From positions 45,686,911 through 45,750,910 of the forward strand of contig NC_037088.1 in NCBI RefSeq assembly GCF_002994745.2: a stretch of 64,000 nt of DNA. Reading direction: 5' to 3'. Source of the stretch: Rosa chinensis (taxonomy: Eukaryota > Streptophyta > Magnoliopsida > Rosales > Rosaceae). Below the pieces are notes generated by a model. It saw only the letters and a list, made by a program, of their open reading frames with translations. It made no database searches and was not told the origin of the DNA. Shown piece by piece: positions 58,607 to 64,000 of this stretch. Position 1 is the stretch's first letter. Every line of letters begins with the position of its first letter. Both the position numbers and the translations under genes were made by a program.

Positions 58607-60810
58607 CAACCCTTCAAGATCGAAAAACAACCTTTCGATCCGGATATCTCGAGTTACAGACCACTATTCCTTCTGATTCTTGGCCTGGTGAACTCGCCTT
58701 GAGTTTCTGAACAAGTATCCAGAAGGGATCGAGGCGAGTGGTGGAAGTTTTTACTTTGAACTGGAGCTCGCCGGTTTCTGGAAAAATTCCGGCCAAACCG
58801 GACTGTTGAGGTATTTTTCGACCACTTACGTTCATTTTCTGACTTCGAGCTAGTTGTGAAAGTTGCTCAAAATGATTAAACGAAAAGGAAAAGCTCGGCC
58901 CCGACACCATAGGCGGTGGTCGGCGGCGGTTCTGTCCCTAACTCCGGTGGCCTTTTCTGGCCACCTCCGGGGGTCCCTAGGGCAGTTTCTGCCCATTTTT
59001 ATGTTCTACATGTTTATACGATTATTTTGATATATAGCATGTAATTTTTAGAGATCGTATGATTAAGTTATGAATTTTACAATTTCGATCGATTTCGATC
59101 GTTCGATTTGTGATCTGTGAAGATCAGACCGTCAGATGGACTTGTAGTTTTATTATGTTGATCGTATGACTATCCCGATGACATTGTGTGGTCACGGGCG
59201 AAGATCCGACCGTGGGATCTTCGTACAATTGTGAAATAGTGATTTGGAAGGCGATTCGTGAGAATCCGACCGTCGGATTTTCATATAAATTTGTGGAGAT
59301 GTTAGTAAAGGCGATTCAGGAGGATCTGACCGTTGGATCTTCGTGATAATTTAGGAGGATGATCCTAAGGGCGATTTGTGAGGATATGACCGTTAGATCA
59401 TCGTTTAATTTCTATCCGACCGTTAGATCATCGTTTATTTATGTTATGAGTTGTTGGCTAAATTCAAGTCACATTTGGTTAAGTGTTTGACGGTTTGATT
59501 TGGCGGAAGATTTGTGATTCATATTTCGAGCTGTTAAGAAGACGTAGCGGGAGTTTAGAGGTAAGTAAACCTCACGTGGTTCATATTACGAACCGAGTAC
59601 TTTTAATTACTTTATTTTCTGTGGTAATCGTGTGAAAATATTTATGGAATAAATATTTGTTTTAAATCATATGGACTTGATCAACTACGGTCCAGAGGTA
59701 AGTAAAATGATTTAATTATACAAAATGAATTTCCCGATTTTCTTATGTGAACTATAGTTGGTATTAGTGGTCATTCCTGAGTGGATGATTACGTATATAT
59801 ATTTACGTAATTATGTATTGAATGGTGTAACATTGAGGTGTGGAATTGGGATATCATGATTTTAATCATGTTGTTAATATTTGATAAATGTTGGTGATAA
59901 ATGTTGATTTTTGTGAGTTGAGTAGAAGATAGAGAATGTAGGATTCCGAGGATCGAATGGTCTAAGGATCTTTGGTTAATGATAACCGGAGTGTATGTGT
60001 TCTGAGGACAGGGAGGTCCAAAGTTCAACCGTTAAATAATAACGGAGTTATATTGTTCTGAGGGCCGAAAGGTCTCAAGTCCGAAGGTTTCTGTGGTAAA
60101 CCTGAGTTTGTTCTGAGGGCCGAAAGGTCTGAAGTCCGAAGGTTACAGTGGTAACCTAGATTTGTTCTGAGGACCGAAAGGTCTGAAGTCCGAAGGTTAC
60201 AGTGGTAACCTTGGTCGTTTACTTGAACCTAGGCCAAGGTAACAGGTGACGATGTGGTTAGAGCTCTAACGTGTTGTGGGATGGGACCAAAGTGGTGATA
60301 TTTGTGATTTGAGGATTTTGAGATTGTATTCCTTGTTGTTTCCCATGAGTGGGGTTGATGTTCTCATTGTGATGTTGAGATTGTTGGATGTTTACTTGAG
60401 TAAATTTAAGGACTTGTGATTTATTAAATCAATCGTTCATTTCTTATTTACTCACGAGCTTTGCAAAAAGCTTACCGGGTTTTGTGTTGTTGCAATCCCA
60501 GTACACTATTCAAACAGTGTAGCGGATAACCCTGCAGGTAAGAAGTATCAAGGTCGAGATCGAGCGGAGTAGAACATCAGTGTTAAGTACTGCACTTAAC
60601 CTAGTTTGGTTTGTTGTAGACTCTTTCAGACTTAACGTTTTATCGTTGTTGGTATTGTAAATATTGGTTCAGGAGATAGTCTACTAAGAGGTTTATATTA
60701 TGGTTTGCGAGACGTAGGTTAAGAAAAAAATTCAGGACGTTATTTGTGTTGGTTGTTGTTCACGTCTCGGATTTGAATTTGTTATTCAAAATTTGGGGCG
60801 TGACATATAA

Positions 60811-61160
60811 ATCATGAATTTGAGAATATTTTAGCGTGCGGGGCCACGTCATTGAAATATATATATATATATATATAGTTATTTTTCGTGAGAAATGTGG
60901 GGAAGTCTTATGGATTTACTGGTTTTTGAATGTTTTTCCTCACCATACTCGGGTCTTTCTATTAGTGTCTCCTCCTCACTTACTTTGTGTTTGTGAGTGG
61001 CAGTCGAGGATTCTCCTCCTCATGTGAGTGGTAATAGAGGTTATTAGTTCTCCTCCTCACACAATCTATGTGTGGGTGGCAGTCGAGGGTAGAGCCTAAG
61101 GGCTCCTATATCCGTATGGTGAAATCTCTTCCCCATATTATTTAGGGATTTTATCACAAA
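60811..61160. repeat. LTR A, continuation after LTR B
   Basis: Resumes the outer LTR after the LTR B flank. Contains a (TA)n run near 60858-60878 and three degenerate repeats of CTCCTCCTCAC with GTGAGTGG or GTGTGGGTGG and CAGTCGAGG. The expected GGGGCGTGACA end was not found, so the right part is lost. Confidence 0.45.
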
Positions 61161-61372
61161 TAGTGTATGAAATATGGGTGATTCTACACTTCGGTGTATG
61201 AACTTCTAAAGCTATCAGAATGGTGTACGAACTTTGCATTTTAACTTCATTTTAGTACATAGGACTAACACCGTTAAGTTTAACTGTTAAGTTCTACTAT
61301 TATAACTTGCTGTTGGAAACTCTGCAAAAATTTCTATAGTATCGAGCAGATAGACAAAATCTTCCTCTCCTA
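61161..61372. other. Short dispersed-repeat-like stretch
   Basis: Contains the related phrases GGTGTATGAACTTCTAAAG and TGGTGTACGAACTTTGCATT. No gene; class unknown. Confidence 0.3.
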
Positions 61373-61824
61373 AGGACTAGCCTTCAACATGCCACTATTC
61401 ACCTAACGACTTCCTGTCTAAGCAGTTACTATCAGGGCAGAATCATTGTTGCCAAATTGAAGGATGATTCTGGTAGATGTGCAAGATATTTTTAAAACTA
61501 AATGTAGACCTTCTAACAGATGAAATTAAGGATACAAAATTTAATAGAACTAATTTTTTTTTTTTTTTTGTGATAAGGTACTGGCCCCACAGTCAGAAAT
61601 TTATTTATTAAACATAAATACAACTGATAAACCCAGAGCCTCAGTCTTGGGTAAATAGGTAAAAGGTGTTTTAGCTATTCATGAATATGAAGACACTTAC
61701 TTGAAAAGCACACTACTTCACACTCTACTGGAAGGACGAGCAAACTGCTACTATGACTTTCTTGTTTGAGAGAATATGATTCTATCTCAATTTTCGAATG
61801 CCTTACAAATGAAACTAAAGCTCC

Positions 61825-61831
61825 TTATATA
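61825..61831 (-). promoter_or_regulatory. TATA box of the caulimovirid region
   Basis: TATATAA on the minus strand (in CCCTATATAAGG), downstream of the second coding region, where caulimovirids carry their pregenomic promoter. An AATAAA lies about 220 bp further on, and a 16-nt A-run near 61556-61570. Confidence 0.5.
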
Positions 61832-61963
61832 GGGAGCGGAACTCAAACTAGAATTCAAAACAGAAAAATGTACAGCACAACTCCGTGATTTCCTGCTTTC
61901 CTGAGTGCTCTTGCTGGTGGAGGTCGAACGGGGAAAAGCAGATTCATTTGGGTGAAATGTTTT

Positions 61964-63331
61964 TCACCTTCTTCTGTTTTGAAAAGCAAAAGTAGCTTTT
62001 GGGAAGAGTCCAAAAGTACTTTCGGTGTTTTCTACACATGCTGCTTCACATGTTCTCATATGTTTCTGAATTGTAGCTAGGACAAACGAGTTGTTATCCT
62101 CCTGGGCCATTTTAGCAGTTGTTGCATTGTCTTTGACATCTGTATCAACATACATGTTTTAGTGGTGGTCATTTTCAAGTCTTTCCACCCACTGTAGGCA
62201 TGCCAGTGTCGAGTCTATCTCTTTTCTGGTGAGAGATAGGAATAGGTCACTGCTGACTACGTCAGGATGATCGTAGGCAGTAACAATGGTTTTTTCTCCT
62301 GCTGCCAGGAAGGTATTGTTGGTATCTCCAGAGATGATCTTCTTAATATATTCAAGGGACATGGCCTTTATCCGTGGAATGCTTGAGTTTGGCTGGCCAT
62401 TGTATCCAACACAGGCAGGCTGAAGATATTTTCGTTGAATAATTCTTACATAATGATAAGGAGAAATGTATTCAACTTCACCGTTTGTTTTCTGAATCCA
62501 TTCTGGTGGAGTGGATCTGAACTTCAGTCTCAGGGTACAGTCATTTTTTCTGATGTTTTTGACTGTGTTGACGATAATGGGGGGCAGACCCTTGAGATCA
62601 TCATTTGTTTTGCTCCAAAGATTATGAACAAAACCATTTTCCACAAGTCAAAGCTTGTGTTCTTGCGGATGTTCACTCTGAACATTAACTAGGTATCTTC
62701 CAACATATGGTCCTGCAATGATGAAGAGAGTTGGAGGGATACGGTCTTCAGAATTATGACTTCCTATCAGACAATGGAATTCATGCCAGTCTGATTCTTT
62801 TAGTGCTATGATAGGGACTCTAGCACTTTCTGGATCTTCGAGGAAGTGAATTTTTTCTTTTTTAACAACACTCTGTTGTGTATGAGTTTCTTCAAACTGT
62901 GGTCTAGCAATTTCATATAGTTCTTCAACTAATGCAAAGAGAGCTGAGAACATCAGACCACTACTTCTTTCATGAAAGGCAAATAAAAGATTATCCAGGA
63001 TTGCCTTCTGATGGTAAGCTAGCCTCCTGCCAGTTCTGAACACAGGAGTGTCAAACGTTTGAAGTTCATAGTTGAAAACATTTATTACTCCACTAGGAGT
63101 AGGTTTTCTTTTTGGCAAAGCAACAGCCGTCAACGGTCTTGATGAGCCTTTACCGTCTGCCATTTGAGACGGGCTAGCCAATCCTTTACGCTGGGATTGA
63201 TAAGTTGAAGCTAGTCCCTTGGGGCCTAGCAGGAACCTTTTGAGGATTTTTTCTTTGGGATCCTCCTGGGTTTCATGTTCTTTCGCAGTTGTTCTTCTAC
63301 TTCTGGGATTGCGACCTTCGTCGTCTTCTTT
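61964..63331 (-). pseudogene. Second caulimovirid coding region, two nonsense mutations
   Basis: One reading register stays open from just after the polymerase stop (63334-63332) to 61964, apart from a TGA at 62650-62648 and a TAA at 62161-62159. These split it into three pieces, of which the last three quarters of piece one and piece two have ordinary globular composition. The first 50 codons are Lys/Arg/Glu-rich. Position after RNase H is where some caulimovirids carry an extra protein or a transactivator. I recognise no domain, so no function is given. It is too damaged to make the full product. Confidence 0.6.
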
Positions 63332-63532
63332 CTAGCTGAACATGGCCAGTTCCCTGGTTAAGGCGTCTGGAAGATAGTTCTTGTTTCCTGTAATTAATTC
63401 AACAATGTAATCATATTGGTTAAGAAACAATTGCCAGTTGGCTAATCTTCCTCTATCAGCAGCTTTATCAAGTTTAAAATTTTTAAAAGGGTCTTTTCCC
63501 GTATACCCAAAAAGCCTTGGTATTTTTGCCAA
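63332..63532 (-). pseudogene. Caulimovirid polymerase C-terminus (RNase H end)
   Basis: About 66 codons ending in a stop. The terminal part (RLANWQLFLNQYDYIVELI then NYLPDALTREL) is the conserved end of pararetroviral and gypsy-like RNase H, and the polymerase stops a few residues later as in caulimovirids. An in-frame stop at 63553-63551 cuts it off upstream, and the edge repeat begins at about 63690, so most of RNase H and all RT are missing. Confidence 0.75.
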
Positions 63533-63776
63533 TTGCCCAAAACTTTGGTATTACACTGTTGTTGATATAGAAGGACTAACAGGGATGGTTTTTCTAGACA
63601 AATGCCTTTTGTATCCTATGTTGACCTTTGGATTCCTCTACAGTTCTATCCAACAAAAGGAACAGTAATTAAAACGTTAAAAACAAAAACAAGACTAGCC
63701 TTCAACATGCCACATTTCGCCTAACGACTCCTTGTCTAAGCGGCTACTCACAGGGCAGAATCACTGCTGCTTGTCC

Positions 63777-64000
63777 TAATTTTTTCTGTTTTTAAACTGA
63801 TTCTTTCAGATGAACAGTAAAGCTTTAGAACCTTTGATTTCCATGGGATGCATGCATTTGAATAGTAAAACATGACTGACTAAAATGATTATGAAATGTA
63901 AAGACAATGACACTGATGCTTATAGAAATATAATACTAACTTATAAAGTTAAAGAAGTGGGTGAACATCCATCTGAATTTATTTATTCAAATATACATAC
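63777..64000. other. AT-rich end of window
   Basis: Nothing recognisable. It may continue the caulimovirid non-coding region. Confidence 0.3.

Larger units (their letters stand above)
48167..58611 (+). mobile_element. Complete young Ty3/gypsy chromovirus (Tekay/Del type)
   Basis: 10,435-bp element (48172-58606) with 2796-bp LTRs, 5-bp TSD CAACC (48167-48171, 58607-58611), initiator-Met primer site, intact gag-pol of 1479 codons with C-terminal chromodomain, and a polypurine tract. The two LTRs are offset by a constant 7639 bp, and I found no difference in the stretches compared. That implies a very recent insertion. It is the only element here that still looks able to encode all its proteins. 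It landed inside LTR B, a relative of its own LTR. Confidence 0.97.
47452..60810. repeat. Solo LTR B, interrupted by the Tekay element
   Basis: Starts TGTGTTGCCCCGGAAATTCG at 47457 and ends GGGGCGTGACA at 60805, with near-identical flanks TATAT (47452-47456) and TATAA (60806-60810). Without the Tekay insertion (48172-58611) it is about 2.9 kb, close to the 2796 bp of the Tekay LTRs, to which it is related but clearly diverged. No internal coding region of its own is present. It has a 9-nt G-run at 47591-47599, CT repeats at 47809-47839, a donor-like AG/GTAAGT at 59561 and an acceptor-like TGCAG/GT at 60537. Confidence 0.75.
61373..63776 (-). mobile_element. Endogenous caulimovirid (pararetrovirus) segment, rearranged
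   Basis: On the minus strand: the end of a polymerase (RNase H), then a second coding region, then a TATA-containing non-coding region with an AATAAA signal and an A-run. A block of about 80 bp is present at both edges (61373-61452 and about 63691-63776, roughly 85-90% alike, same orientation). Plant genomes carry many dead copies of such DNA viruses. This one has nonsense mutations and lacks movement protein, coat, protease and most of the reverse transcriptase. The genus cannot be decided; a florendovirus-like origin is possible. Confidence 0.7.

Noticed and set aside
63438..63668. Plus-strand open frame near the window end
   Set aside because: Antisense to the RNase H fragment of the caulimovirid.
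1..64000. A new defence, biosynthetic or signalling operon
   Set aside because: No clustered intact genes exist here; all host genes recognised are fragments. The only novel-looking signals are structural features of LTRs.

Overview
The window is nuclear DNA of a flowering plant, almost certainly a eudicot. The family cannot be fixed from sequence alone; the mix of copia and chromovirus LTRs with an endogenous caulimovirid would suit Rosaceae, but that is a guess. The DNA is AT-rich and gene-poor. It consists of nested transposable elements around broken plant genes. No bacterial operon, CRISPR array, rRNA or tRNA gene was seen, and no intact ordinary host gene.

Layout. 1-3.2 kb: two short LINE-type retroposons on the minus strand. 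3.6-10.6 kb: a complete but inactivated Ty1/copia element (minus, 203-bp LTRs, TSD AATCA). It lies just upstream of the 3' 60% of a cyclic-nucleotide-gated channel (CNGC) gene whose four exons are still open (10.7-12.3 kb). 12.4-14.4 kb: an insertion holding a uL2 ribosomal-protein pseudogene split by a hAT element. 15.85-20.05 kb: a retroposon (13-bp TSD) interrupted by a 3.5-kb solo LTR. 20.3 kb: a Harbinger-type MITE. 22.2-28.0 kb: a complete non-autonomous CACTA element with palindromic subterminal repeats and a captured heavy-metal-associated (HIPP-type) gene fragment. 28.0-31.5 kb: a PPR relic and a decayed CNGC paralogue. 32.9-35.2 kb: an L1-like retroposon split by a hAT MITE and a MULE MITE. 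35.2-36.9 kb: Harbinger and hAT MITEs. 36.2-42.5 kb: a tandem duplication over a BAHD acyltransferase pseudogene, which also carries a TRIM with three LTRs. 43.6-44.7 kb: another poly(A) retroposon.

45.8-60.8 kb is a Russian doll: a LINE tail cut by LTR A, LTR A cut by solo LTR B, and LTR B cut by a complete young Tekay/Del-type Ty3/gypsy chromovirus (48172-58606). The chromovirus has LTRs with no difference found, TSD CAACC and an intact gag-pol with chromodomain. 61.4-63.8 kb is a rearranged, decayed endogenous caulimovirid on the minus strand.

The least expected signal is inside the chromovirus-type LTRs. They carry a candidate 5'-UTR intron (AG/GTGAGT ... TGCAG/GT) filled with arrays of tiny inverted repeats whose stems change while the loop stays constant. 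A related LTR family repeats the layout with different stems and loops, including one compensatory base-pair change next to the putative acceptor. This suggests a selected RNA or DNA structure; no function is known to me.
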